Positions 1 to 11,704 of a stretch of DNA of 64,000 bases are shown here, piece after piece. Made by a program: the position numbers and the translations under genes. The stretch comes from Tipula vernalis (lineage: Eukaryota > Arthropoda > Insecta > Diptera > Tipulidae): assembly GCA_958295665.1 (NCBI GenBank), contig OY282560.1:190590061-190654060 (forward strand), read 5' to 3'. The notes under the pieces were generated by a model, which did not search any database, was not told the DNA's origin, and saw only the letters and a program-made list of their open reading frames with translations. The stretch's first letter is position 1. Every line of letters begins with the position of its first letter.

Positions 1-87
1 GGTAATTGAAATGACTCAACTTGACATATGATTTTAGTCTAATAGCTAAAACCAAACTGCAGGGGAGAAATGTCGATAAGCAGAAAA

Positions 88-391
88 ACAAATTTTCCTG
101 GCATTCAGTTAAATGGCTAAGATGCACCAAAACCTTAGGAGAAGTTCAATATAAAAATTCTCTTGAAGAAAATGAGCAATTCAAAAATTATTAATTTTTC
201 ACGGCGGGGTATTTCTTCCATCACAGAAACCCATTTAAAACAATGCTATAACACCCCTATGAAGATTAACAAAAACAAGAAAAATGATTTGATTTGTCTG
301 CTGCCATTAATATACTCCAGAATTTCATGATTTTTATCACAATCTACTCAATGAAGATGGCCGATGGTGCTGAAGACGATTCTTATGAAGA
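88..391 (+). pseudogene. Remnant of a transposon-associated protein C-terminus
   Basis: Translated pieces in shifting frames read FSWHSVKWLRCTK (about 93-131), then KKNDLICLLPLI (about 274-309), then an acidic tail ending at a stop near 394. The order (a WLR-type segment, then KKxDLxxLLPLI, then an acidic end) resembles the tail of a protein family I associate with insect repeats, but I cannot name it. Stops and frame changes separate the pieces, so no protein can be made. The assignment rests on memory of motif order only. Confidence 0.22.
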
Positions 392-395
392 CTAA

Positions 396-1297
396 AGATC
401 GATGGTGTAAGGGAGTGCCATATATTTTGTTTATTTATTTTTAATAATAGTTGAATTTGTAATCTTTTACTTTTTAATGAAATAAAAATTAATAATTTCC
501 ATAATTAAATGTTATGAGTACGTTATGATTCCCTGCGGTCACCCAAATTAAAAAAATTAGTATTAACCGTAGCAATCGCTGCTTGACCCTTGGATGTTAT
601 TCCTCACGTATTTTCTGATAGGGGGAGCTTTGTTCAAAAATGTGTTTCAGTTATCCTCATAATTAAAAGGAAATAACTTGAGTTATAATATGATGACATG
701 AAGTATCATTATTTTTAAAAAGGCTTAAGTGATTTAAATTTTAACTTCCAAAAAACTAAATAGGATAAAAAGGACATAACTCCTAAATTTGCCAAAAACT
801 GGCGTATTAGAAACTCCTCAATCTCCAGAATATACCGATACCTTAATTTATACATTGTTTATTAAATAAATATAATAGACCAGCAAATTATAAGTTTGGT
901 GATTTTCGAATACAATTCTTAGTTAATTTTCATTATTTTGAAAACTTGTAATTTATGACTTAAGCCCTTTTAATTATATGTAGAGTCTAGATTTATGAGT
1001 TGCAATTTTACTACCACCTAATTAACATTTAAAATAGTTTATTTGTTACTCGTGTGAAAAGTTGAATAAGCAGTTTTAATTTTTTTTTTTTTTAAATATT
1101 TTGATGTGAAAAATATGTGAAATCGCGATTTGTCATCGAACGTCACGGCCTCGATTATTATCAATAAAAATAAAAATGTGCAGCATATAGTACAGCCCAA
1201 AGCAACAACCAATTTTTAATGCTCATAAAATTGTTTTACCAGGCAATTTTAATCAAAGTGAACTAGAAATTAATTTAAATAACATTGGTGTAAGCCA
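396..1297. other. AT-rich sequence, nothing recognised
   Basis: This stretch is AT-rich and has stops in all frames. It has a 13-bp T run near 1080-1092. The last 150 bases may be decayed upstream sequence of the following gag fragment, but I could not align them to anything. Confidence 0.4.
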
Positions 1298-1564
1298 TTG
1301 TTACATCTGGAATTAGAACCAGATAAAGAAATGGTCAAAGGCAAGCATGCAATATTAGACCTAAAATATCTACTATCCAGAAGGGTTACCATCGAGGAAC
1401 CCAGGAAAAAAAATGGGCCGCTACAGTGTGTTAAATGCCGGAAATGTGGACACAGTGAGGAAACATCAGTAAGGAAATGCAGCAGCTGCGATGGAAATCA
1501 CACTGCTAATTATAGAGGCTGTCCAATTTATTTACAATTGAAAAGGAGAATCAATTTAAAGTAG
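1298..1564 (+). pseudogene. Jockey-like LINE ORF1 (gag) fragment with zinc knuckles
   Basis: The frame encodes a segment like the end of ORF1 of jockey-superfamily LINEs. It has the pre-knuckle stretch VTIEEPRKKNG, a first CCHC start (QCVKCRKCGH), and a last knuckle CSSCDGNHTANYRGCPIY. GNHxANYxGCPxY is the hallmark end of these nucleic-acid-binding proteins. The middle knuckle is deleted, because GH runs almost directly into the last knuckle. No ATG opens the frame, the N-terminal RRM-like part is missing, and no endonuclease or RT follows. It is a short dead fragment. Confidence 0.7.
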
Positions 1565-1574
1565 CGAGCAGAGG

Positions 1575-2830
1575 CAACACATTTATTTATGTAGCGAAAA
1601 TTCTAACAAGTTAATCGGATTCAGATTTGGCCAAGAGATAGATAGTAGGGGACCCCCCTATTATACCGATATAACAAATTTCCATGGCCACCATAATCTT
1701 GGGAAGAAGAATTTATTTAACAAATTGAAATGAAAATTCTAACAAGCAAAATTCTAAGAAGCAAATCGGGTTCAGAATTAACGCAGAGGTAGCCACTAGA
1801 ACCCTCTACTATTTTACCATAGCACATACACAGGGCCACCATAATCCCAAGCAGAAGAATTTTGTGATTCTTATTTTTTTTAACTATGAGATGGAAACAC
1901 ATTTATTTATTTATCTAAAATTCTAACAGCCAAATCGGACTCAGAATTGGCCAAGAGCGAGCCAATAGAACCCCTACTAAACCGACTTAACTAATTTCCA
2001 TGGCCACCATAAACCTTGGCAGAAGTTTTTTTTTATTCATTTTTAACTATGACACATATTTATTGAAGTTGCGAAAATTCCAAGAAGCAAATCAGGTTCA
2101 GAATTGAAATTGAAAATGAAAATTGATTTGAAAATTTATAGGACCAACATAATCCCGAGCAGAAGAATTTTTTTTAAAATCATTTTTAACTATGGAAAAG
2201 GCTATACAGATATTGATGTAGCTAAAATTCTAACAAGCCAACCTGGTTCAGAGTTGACCAAGAGGTAACCAATGGGATCCTGAGGAGAAGATTTTTGTTG
2301 ATTTTTTTACTTTCTTTTACATAAGTAAAATAAATTATAGTAATCATGAAAATTTTGGACATTGAGATTTTTAGAGATTTATCTGTTTTAAGGACCCTTG
2401 AGTACGAAAAAGTGCGTTTCGAAATGGTGTCTGTCTGTCAGTCTATCATTCTGTCAGTATGTCAGTTTGTGTCCTCTCTACAGCCCAGATGGTTTAACCA
2501 ATCGAACTGAAACTTCAGATTTAAGCTTTTTATTGATAAAATGGAAGGTTCCGACTAACTGGAAGTGGAGTGGCCACTTCCAGCAAATTTGTTTTGCAAA
2601 TATCTTAAATATCTTACTTAATACAAAATGTTGCCAAAAAATAAAAATAAAAATAAAATTTCTCAAAATTCGCTGTTCGTAAAAGAAAGTCGTGTGTTGG
2701 CCACACCTCTATTTTTTTTATTCATTTTTACTGTGAAAAGGCAACACATTTATTGATGTAGTGAAAATTATAGCAAGCAAACCTGGTTCAGAATTGACTC
2801 AGAGGTAGCAGATAAAACCCTCTAATACGA
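1575..2830 (+). repeat. Diverged tandem repeat, unit about 150-170 bp
   Basis: A recurring block is visible starting near 1575, 1728, 1895, 2045, 2190 and 2735. Each copy has ATTTATTGATGTAG-like sequence, AAAATTCTAACAAGC, a TCAGAATTG(G/A)CC(A/C)AGAG core, and in several copies CCATGGCCACCATAAT and AGAAGAATTTTTT. Copies differ by substitutions and indels. Roughly 400 bp of other sequence (about 2300-2710) separates the fifth copy from the last. The unit has no open frame. It may be a minisatellite or a repeat-rich tail of an unknown element. Confidence 0.6.
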
Positions 2831-3283
2831 GAAAAAATCGTATAATAAATAAAAATCCAGGGACTGAGTTTCTTGCTCCTATAGAAAGTCTGGAATGGAT
2901 TTTAATGCTCGTACACTTTACATAGTGTAGATAAAAAAGTCTGGAAAGGGTTGTTACGCTCGTGTTGTCGGAGGTAATTTCAAATTTTCCTGGGATGAAA
3001 GTGTCGGATAACTTTAAGACGGTGGTTAGTTGCTAAATTAATTTTTTCAAATAGGAGCCGAAATAAATCTCGCTGGGGGTCTATTTCAACCTCTACTTTG
3101 TCTATTATTTCATATTGGCACGCCTGCATCTGTGCTTGGGATGATCAAATAAATAAGTGGTGGATTCTTGGTATCATGGTCCAGAGACAACCTGGTTCCA
3201 ATCTACTAAGTTCAGAATTAAGCTGTTTAACATTTGATTTTAGTTTTATGAAGTATTTCTGACTCTCGAAAGAAGCCTTCATT

Positions 3284-4349
3284 ATGTTGTTGATAGATGT
3301 GGAGCCAAAAATGAGGTTTCAGAAGCGGTTGTCATCAATCCCCAACATCTTAAAACTGGCAGCCGCCTTAAGATTCTTTGCTAAGGGGAGCTATCAAAAG
3401 GGAGCAGGAAATGACTTTTTAATTGTACTGGCGCAACCCACATTTTCTCTTGTTCTGAAGGAAATTTTAAATGTACCTGAAGAAAACATTTGTGCAAAAT
3501 GGATTACGTTTAATTTTTCAGCGAAAGAAAAACGTGCGTGTAAAATGTACTTTTACGAAAAAAGTAAAATTCCTGGCGTTATTGGTTGTGTAGATGGTAC
3601 ACATATCAGGATTATCAAGCCAAAGGAGGAACTCCAACATCTTTATTATTATCGAAAGGGTTATTTTAGCATTAACGCAATGGTAGTAGGTATTAAAACT
3701 AAACGTTAAATATTTAAATAAGTGTTGAGAAACCCCTGTTTATTTATTATAGGTTTGCGACCATCAAATGAAGATTCGCTACATAAATGGGAAACATCCG
3801 GGTTCATCACATGATTCTTTAGTGTGGAACTAAAAAAATCAGTTACATCGTGCCTTTGATAACGGTGATAAAAACTCCTGGTTGTTAGGTATAATTAACA
3901 ATTAGTAAAAAGTAAAAATTAATATAAAAATTTAAAAATTTAACTCACTCAATTTTTTCAAGGTGATGCTTTCCCTGGTTTTCCCTTTGCAGTCAATTTT
4001 ACTGACACCGTTTCGCGCACCGGTTTCAGGGTCGCCTCAATTTCGCTATAACGATGCCCACTCTAATGGGAGGAATATCGTGGAACGCACGATCGGAGTT
4101 TTAAAAAACAGATTTCAATACTTGATAGGGGCGCGGCAACTACATTATGGGCCAGAAAAAGTGACGCAGATAATTAATGTTTGGACAGCATTGCATAATA
4201 TTTGCGTTCACTATAGAGTGGAACTGCCACCAACACCAAGTGTATTAGATTTTGCAGAAATGATTGAGCAAGATCAAGACGAAGATGGCAGGGACACAGA
4301 TGATAGTTTGGCCCAGATTATAAGAAATAAAATTGTTAGGTCGTTATAA
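3284..4349 (+). pseudogene. Harbinger transposase (HARBI1-like DDE nuclease), broken
   Basis: The first part (3284-3709) carries the N-terminal helical region (ILKLAAALRFFAKGSYQ) and the first catalytic block IPGVIGCVDGTHIRI, whose Asp is the first acid of the DDE triad. After a short probable intron or gap (about 3709-3752) the next block reads KHPGSSHDSLVW, the second-Asp signature of the family. A stop follows at about 3831. An intron-like GT...AG stretch (about 3890-3961) precedes GDAFPGFP. A frameshift then leads to the last block, NGRNIVERTIGVLKNRF, whose VER glutamate is the third acid. All three catalytic blocks are visible, but the frame is broken at least twice and the N-terminus is uncertain. 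Confidence 0.8.
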
Positions 4350-4470
4350 GTAACAATAAACGTTGCTTCTTAAATTCAATTTATTTATTGAAATACATAA
4401 ACAACAACCAAGTACTTCGTAATAATACTAAAATATTTCAGTCTTTTAAGTGTTAATTAATTTTGAGAAA

Positions 4471-5242
4471 TTATCTTTCTTGTATTTTCATCTGCAGCTG
4501 TTTTATTTCCAAAAACTTTTCTTTTAGCTTCAGCTTATCATATCGAGCCTTTTGTTTATCTTTTAATTCCTTTTTATACATCCTTACCCGTTCTTCTTTC
4601 ATTTCTATCGATCGTTTTAATAATTTTAGTTGATCCTTCTGGTTATAATACAATTTTTTAGTATAGGTACTCTAAATTTTCTTTAAGGTATTTATTTGTA
4701 TTAGCTAAACTACTCTCGACATTGTTGTATAAATTTCGTTGTATTTTCGTTTGTTCGTCTAATAAATTAAAACGACGAGATGGCAAATCAATTGTCTTTT
4801 GCTTATTACTTTTTTGTGTGGACCGGTGTAAATTTGGTTCAATTGTGGTTTCGTTTGTCTCATTTTCCATTACTTCTTCCAGGTCAGATGGTAAAAAATA
4901 GGGAAGCTCAATATGTTCGTTAACTTGGTAGCTTTGTACGGTGCTCTCAGAGGCCTCCATTTCTCCATACTCTTTGCCAAGTAGATTTATTGTTGCGTTA
5001 AGGTTTAGTAATTCTGCTACGTCTTCGCCTAAAGGAGTCAGAATGATCTGTCGGTTAGGACCGCCGCCCGTACCTTTCTTTTCTACCTTGTTATTAGTAA
5101 ACTTTTTTTTAACCTTAAATTTAAGATCCGCCCAAACCTATAAACGTTTTTTATTTTTCGTTTTTAACCTTAATGATTTAATTTTTATTAACCTACCTTT
5201 ATCCACCCATCTGAGTCTCGTGTTGGTGGCTCTAAAATGTTG
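4471..5242 (-). pseudogene. Harbinger Myb/SANT-like DNA-binding protein, broken
   Basis: Read on the minus strand, an exon ending near 5195 (PPTRDSDGWIK) joins across a short GT...AG intron (about 5137-5195) to VWADLKFKVKKKFTNN and then TGGGPNRQIILTPLGED. The W-x-KVKKK and TGGGP motifs are typical of the Myb/SANT-like domain that accompanies Harbinger transposases. Downstream is an acidic linker (from 4960) and a charged coiled-coil tail (4653 to 4471, rich in K, E, Q and L). A one- or two-base shift at about 4655-4660 breaks the frame just before the coiled coil. The first exon start was not found. It is convergent with the transposase. Confidence 0.72.
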
Positions 5243-5339
5243 AGCTCCTTAATATTAGTTGATATCCAAAGAAATATACAAATTTCTAAATTTTCTAAAC
5301 ACATGACTTAAAAATATTTTATAGAATTGTAACGAAATC

Positions 5340-5935
5340 TCACAAGGAGATCCCGTTAACAGACACGATTTCAGAGGTCCGGTGCGGTATGGGTAGCTGA
5401 CTAGACTTATGATATGGCGTGGGGGTTTCCGGATATGAAACCGTGCTTGAATAACCGCATCGTCGATGAAAAACAGAAAACAAGAGTGGATCAAAAGTTT
5501 TGTATGTGGGAGTGAAAATAATAATAATCCGAGTGTGCACACTCGAGGATGGCTGGATCACCGTATGCAGACCATACGGTCTGCTCCAAGCACCTCCCCT
5601 TATCAGCGGGCAAAACTCCTCCGGTGCCACAATGCCACCCCATGACGAGTCAGTTAATGGAGGGGACATCCCGAGGACAGACAATACCATTCAAAACACG
5701 ATGGCCTCCCAGGCCATCCAAGAAGGAACGACCCCTCAAGGCCCAAAAGAACCTTGAGAAGCAATGCCCACCAGTTGACATAGGGTTCACGGCCATCCCC
5801 CAGTGGACAGCACATATGTCGTGGTGCCCCCTCCACCCCACGGCGGGTGTGCGCGAGGAGACAGCGCCGCCTGTAATCACCGCATGAGCATGGACGGGAT
5901 GAGGCCGTGATTCCCCCTCACTCCCCATAAAAGGA
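5340..5935. other. GC-rich patch of unknown origin
   Basis: These roughly 600 bases are clearly more GC-rich than the flanks. They contain a short hairpin, GCAGACC-ATAC-GGTCTGC, at about 5566-5583. Overlapping reading frames on both strands (for example 5500-5757 plus and 5650-5928 minus) are short and match nothing I know, so I do not call them genes. It could be an old untranslated or leader region of a retroelement or a captured GC-rich fragment. Confidence 0.35.
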
Positions 5936-6309
5936 AAAATTTAGCTCATCATCATCATATTATCAAAGGAAATAACCATAACCTCAATAAAGCGAAAAAT
6001 AATAAATACAAAAAAATTAAAGAAAAAAAATTCGCCGAATCTGTATTTTATTTGGACAATTGGACGCAGGAAATAAAAACCAGAATCGACCCAAGATAAA
6101 TTATTACTATTTTTTTTTGTTGTTGTTTTAATAAAAACACTTGGAGCCCATTAGCCGTTGAGGAATCGAAGATGAGAGAAAACGAAAGAAAACGGAAGAA
6201 GCTGAAAAAAAAATATTTAAGTAGAAAGAAAGAAATATAATAATATAATATAATATAAGCGTGCTTCCGAATGCGCGACGCATTAACAAGCGAAAATAAA
6301 TAAAAAAAA

Positions 6310-6800
6310 AAATTCTTTTTGGCAATTTAATTGGAAAAGTTTAATTAAATCGAAAATTAAATTCAAGAAAATTCAAGTTAAATTAAACTTAACAGTCAAG
6401 AAATTGATTAAATTCGGAAAAATTAAATAAACTTCAATGCAATTAATTAATTTATCAAGTTTGGTAAAGTTAATTAAAAAAAACAACAATTAAACCTGAT
6501 AAAATTAACTTAAAACCAAAATGAATTAAACTTAATGTAATTAATTAGGTGATGATTAAATTTAATCAAATTAATTAGGAAAAATATATGAATTTAATTT
6601 TAATTTAATTAATTAAGAAAAATAAATTAATTAAATTTAATATAATTAATCCAAAAATGATTAAATTTGGTAAAATTAATTAAGAAAAAATAATAAATTA
6701 AATTTAGCGAAAAAATGATTAAATTGAATATAATTAATCAAGAAGAGGAATTAAACTTGATAATAATTAATTAAAAAATATAGGAATTAAATTTGATAAT
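6310..6800. repeat. TTAATTAA-rich AT-only simple-sequence region
   Basis: Nearly 500 bases consist of irregular repeats built on TTAATTAA, TTAAATTTAAT and GAAAAAATGATTAAATT. The period drifts around 30-45 bp and there are almost no G or C bases. No coding frame of interest is present. It looks like degenerate AT satellite or slippage-expanded DNA. Confidence 0.5.
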
Positions 6801-7923
6801 AAAAAAAAATAAAATAAATTGATAAAAAAAATTGTCACAAACGGTTTTTTTTCTACCGTTGTTGTGATGGAATCTGGAACTCGTCGCAGGAAACAGACAC
6901 AGGTCTCATTTGTACGAGCGCTATGGCTCTCTCCACACTCCGGCTGCTCTCACAACTCACCAACGGCATCTGATGTTGTAGGAACATTAATCCAGTTTTA
7001 AAAAATGCATGTATTGGTTGTTGTTGTTGTAGCCGAATGGCTGACAATGAAATGTGTAGATAAAACGTTGAAATGATGAACGATGAAATTGATGAAATTA
7101 TTTAAATGATGATCTTTGATTTGCATAACTGATGACATGACTTAAATGATTTTTAAACTTAATAATTAGTTACATTCTTCTGGAGCATTTTACGTCTAAT
7201 GGAATATATTTTCGATTCATGAAGACTTTTATGCGGATGTTACAATGACCGGTTTAAATAACTCATTTATTTTATGTTGTGAAATTGCATTTTGCTAATT
7301 TAATTTTTTTTTTTTTCACTAACTGAACACGTTTTTTAAAGCCAATTTTTAATTTTTGACCACTTAAAAAAAACACTATAGTTTACCGTTTAAAGAACTG
7401 TTTTTTTTCATGTTTTTGCAAACATTGTGTAGACATGTTAACACACACTTTAATTGTTTCAATTGTCTACTGATATTGTATTTTAATTTGAATATTATTT
7501 ATCGTAATTAAAAGATTTTTATTTGATTTATTTAAATTTCACAATTTATTTTCATATTATCATTACTATATGACTTTTAACCAAACTGATTTACTTAATA
7601 TCCACAACCGAACTGCCTAGTTTAATTTGTATCTCGCCAAAAAAAAAAAAATCCATTCAGCTCCCTCCGTCTCCCTCTCTCTCAAAGGATTCTCTGACAA
7701 CACCCAATCAGACAACCATATTTAACAAAAAAAACAAATTCAACCAATAAAAATCACACACGTGGAACGATTAAACCAATTTCCCCAATATTGGGAAAAT
7801 AAAAATACTAAAGTGATCGATAATTACCCTGACCGAATTTGCAACGTACCGAATTTGAAATGTAAAACCGGCCACAGGGTAAATCATACTGAAAAATTAA
7901 TTTAAAAGGAAAAAAAATGGAAT
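6801..7923. other. No gene seen; AT-rich with one higher-complexity patch
   Basis: Positions about 6840-7050 are less AT-rich and end with TTGTTGTTGTTGTAGCC, a type of sequence often found with insect interspersed repeats, but no protein match was evident. The rest (7050-7923) is AT-rich with homopolymer runs, including a pyrimidine tract at about 7660-7690. Nothing else is supported. Confidence 0.35.
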
Positions 7924-7968
7924 TGAGTGCGAGTTTACGACCATTTTCTGAAGAAAAATTTTCAGCAG
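7924..7968 (+). repeat. Left TIR of the unknown DNA transposon
   Basis: This is the 45-bp inverted repeat matching 9427-9471 at 43 of 45 positions by direct reading. It begins TGAGTGCGAG. Confidence 0.8.
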
Positions 7969-9426
7969 ATTTGAAGTGAAGTTAGTCGCGTTATCGAAGT
8001 TTTTTGTACTTATTAGTTGGTATGTAAATGATTTGCTCAATTTTTTCAAGTCAAAAAAGGTAAATAATAGAAATTCATTATATTTTAATTTCTGTGCGAC
8101 CATAATAAAAAAGTGCAAATTTAATTATTTTGTGAGTATAATTAGTGACAATTTAATTACAGTTATATTATTCTTTAACTTAATAATTTTTTTATCGCGT
8201 CATCACTTCGCAATTCGTTCAATTCTCCATCAATTTTAGAATATTCGCGGCATCAATCGTAAAGAATTTATTCTCATCTTTTAGAAAATCGACCATATTG
8301 ATAGCCACATTATTTGTACGCTATATTGTAGACGTTATTCCACCAACAGCATTATTGAAATTTGTGATCAAAAGAATTGGTTCATCGATGACAGCGACAA
8401 CAGCCTCTTCTGTTGTTGATGAAATTACTCTATAGTCCCAAGTGATAGAATAAAAATTTAGAACTACTTAATACAATTTGTAACGATTTTGATTTAATAG
8501 TTGTCTGACTATTCTCATTCGTCCATTGATGCTGTATGATTATACTATCAAATATTAGTTGATGCTTTAAATACCATTGTTAGTTATTTATCGTATACAG
8601 ATAACAACTTTTGTCTCAAGGTTTATTGTAATCACCGACAAAACGTCAGAATCTAAATTCCAGCCTAGGTCAATAACTTTTTGTTTTGTGTTTTTAAATG
8701 GTAACAATAATTCACGATGTTTCAAACCATTCTTTTCAAATAAGGGTATGACATATTTGTTTGGTAATATCTGGGGAACAGCAATCCAAGATCATGATGG
8801 TTTCCAAGTAATACTTTCAGACATTGGCATCAAACGACAATATATTCTAAAAGAAATAAGAAAAAGCGTTAACTAAAATTATAAGAGTACTAGTAGTACA
8901 AAATACATAACTTAAACAATTTTGTAGTGTTGTATATAAAGTTGAGATGAGTTTTCTGCATTAGAAAAGAATAAAAATTAAAATAATTCGGCCAATACCA
9001 ATTCCATTTCATGGATTCTATTTGTCCATTTTTATACTGGCATATATTTTTCAATGACGAATAAACACACGTCATATTATGTTAAATACTTACCGGTGTT
9101 TTATTATTTTTTATTTATGACAAAATGTTTAACAAAATAACTAATATGTACGAGTAAGTACATAAACACACAAAACACAAACATTACTTTGACTTTTATT
9201 CATATATGTCATTTTTATTATGACATAATTCCACATTTGAGCCAAATAATAAATAGCAAAATTGACAATGAGCTAAATAATAAGCAACATTTATTATGTC
9301 AATTTTTGTACCCCTTCTTAAAATTTGGTACTGCTTCTGAACATTTGTCTGCGATTTAAAAATATTTTATTCGGAAGGGGAAATTGGTTTACGAAATAGA
9401 CTACATCGATTGGTTTAAATTTTTGC

Positions 9427-9471
9427 CTGCTGAAAATTTTTCTTCTAAAAATGGTCGTAAACTCGCACTCA
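9427..9471 (-). repeat. Right TIR of the unknown DNA transposon
   Basis: This is the inverted partner of 7924-7968. It ends CTCGCACTCA. Two mismatches lie in the middle of the repeat. Confidence 0.8.
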
Positions 9472-11250
9472 GGTCGTTTAAGCTAACAACTGGTATGAAC
9501 CCAAACCTGGTTCGTAACAGAATTAGAAAATACAATAGGATATTAGAAAATTAGGCTTTTGGAGTTTTAAAATTTTGGGCTACTTTGACCAAAAATTTAT
9601 ATTTCTAAAAAAGATAATGCCTATTTATCCTTTTTACGAAGAGTATTTGACATCTGGTGTACGGTTTTACAACTTAGGCAAAGGTGATCCACCGATAAGT
9701 AAATGCATAATTAGACATGTTTCTTGTAATCGTACAATATCGTTTTATCGATTAATATTTGAATTTAAATATAATTGCGAAAAATAAATAACCGGTTATC
9801 ACCTTTGGCTCATAAAAATTGTGGCGCCTCTCGCGGCGCTTAAAAGTCGAATATCAGTATATTATCACTATACATGTTGTTATCACACTATCGTTCAATT
9901 GTATGTAAAACATATGTTTTATTCTTTGTTATATAAATTATAATTGAATTTTTGTCGATGTACATACTATATTATGATACCGGTTATTGATACTGTCCAG
10001 TACCTATACATAATTGGTTTAATAAAATAATGACGACAAATTTATGTTTTTGCATACAAAGAGCAGATGGAAACTGACTACAATCTGCATGTACTCTACG
10101 ACACAACAAAACAACATGTTAAAAATCAATAAAGGCTATCGCGTCCATCTATGAGGTACATCATATTGTTAATAATTTCATTAACTTTTTGACAATTGCC
10201 GTTTTTTGTTGTTTTTTTACATTATTTAATTACACTTTTATTGATTTAATAATTGAATAAAATTAATAATTAAAATTTTTATATACTATGTATATACATA
10301 TTGTATATTAAAGTAATTGGTTGAATAAATTAGTTTGTTATACACAGGAAATAATTTTCATATGTACGAATATTTTTATTATATCTACCTAGTGGTTGTA
10401 ATAATTACTTAACTAATAATTTCATAATTACTACTTTGTCGAAATCGACTGCATAGATATTTTGGTGTAACTATCTAAAAAAAAAAGGCGAATACATTGA
10501 AAAAAATCAACAAACTAAAAATGAAGAAATCAATTCACACACATCCCACTTTAAAGAGCATGTAAGTAATATTACATTGGCTGTAATTAAGTACACGTTA
10601 AGTAACTAAACCTATAATTAAAAATTTTATGAATATGCATGTTTGCAGTTTAGCATACATTGTTGTAGAGTAATCCATCATCATCATTTTAGTGTGGAAT
10701 ACTAACAACGTTGGCGAATAATGTTTCAGTTTAACACTTTTATGTATTCATAAGGGACGTTTCTTAAAACACATGTTGTTGCTTTGTGATAGTATAACTT
10801 TATGATTAGCCTTTAATTTATCAATTAGTTAAACGTTGAGGTTTATTTCGGAACGTTTGTCGTAATAAAAATTCTCAAATTGGAACTGTAATTAATATGC
10901 ATATTTCAAGCTTTTTAAGTTATAATCTCTGGTAAATGCTCTCATTTAGAAAACTTTGGCAAATAAAATAGAATATATTTAAAAGCAATAATTTAGACCT
11001 GTAGAATATTTAATTCGAAATTTCTGGTATTACGACCATTTCCAGAGCACCCTGTATTTTATAGAGCCATAATCAAAAAGCTGAGCTTTTATAAGGGAAT
11101 TAGAAACGAGGAAAAAACCAAACTTTTCATAGTAAAATACACAAAACATATGGGAAATCACTTTTTTTCCTCAGACAAATTTTTAAATGAAAACGTTACA
11201 AATTCTTAATTATGATTTCTGAAATACTTCATAAATGTTTGAATTTCAAC
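9472..11250. other. AT-rich DNA without recognisable genes
   Basis: The stretch is AT-rich with only short frames (the longest is 70 codons at 9575, unlike anything I know). It holds CATCATCATCATTTT at about 10678-10690. I see no TIRs, LTRs or coding motifs. Confidence 0.4.
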
Positions 11251-11251
11251 A

Positions 11252-11294
<43 letters not shown>

Positions 11295-11704
11295 ATTCAA
11301 CAATAATAATACAAGTAAAATACAATTTTCATATTAACTATAATTTTGTAACATTAACATATAATAATAGATTTTAACAATAATTCCCTAATAGAAAACT
11401 GATAGTTGTTTAGACCTTATTTATAGTATCTATTACTTTAATACAATGACATTAAGCAATAATAATTTAATTATGTTGAATATAGGTAGGTGATTCTGAG
11501 ACAAATATGTCTATATTGAATCACCATCAAATAGAATTATCAAATAATTAATTAATGAAGAGGAACAAACAATAAGATAAAAGACATTTACTAAAACACG
11601 AAAGTTAATTTACAAAACACTGATTGACTGTATGTAGAAATACCTCTCCCTGGTCTAGACTTCTCCAAATTACGAAGCTACTTCTTTAACATCCATCGTT
11701 ACTA

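Larger units (their letters stand above)
3240..5250. mobile_element. Degenerate PIF/Harbinger DNA transposon
   Basis: Two convergent broken genes sit tail to tail. The plus-strand one is a HARBI1-like transposase (3284-4349) and the minus-strand one is a Myb/SANT-like DNA-binding protein (4471-5242). This pair is the known two-gene content of PIF/Harbinger elements, in which the Myb-like protein helps the transposase bind DNA and enter the nucleus. I could not find convincing terminal inverted repeats or a 3-bp target duplication, so the limits are approximate. Frameshifts in both genes show it is inactive. Confidence 0.7.
7924..9471. mobile_element. DNA transposon of unknown family with 45-bp TIRs
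   Basis: The first 45 bases (7924-7968) and the last 45 (9427-9471) are inverted copies with two mismatches. Both start TGAGTGCGAGTTTACGACCA and end TTTTCAGCAG. The enclosed 1.46 kb has only short frames: for example one of 87 codons on the plus strand at 7976, and minus-strand scraps around 9075-8890 (KNGQIESMKW) and 8870-8580. None is a recognisable transposase, so the copy is non-autonomous or heavily decayed. No target duplication is evident next to the TIRs. KNGQIE-W is faintly like P-element/THAP9 proteins, which is a weak hint only. Confidence 0.72.

Noticed and set aside
7924..9471. Assignment of the 45-bp TIR element to the P-element family
   Set aside because: It rests only on a faint KNGQIE-W resemblance; the termini and lack of an 8-bp duplication do not support it.
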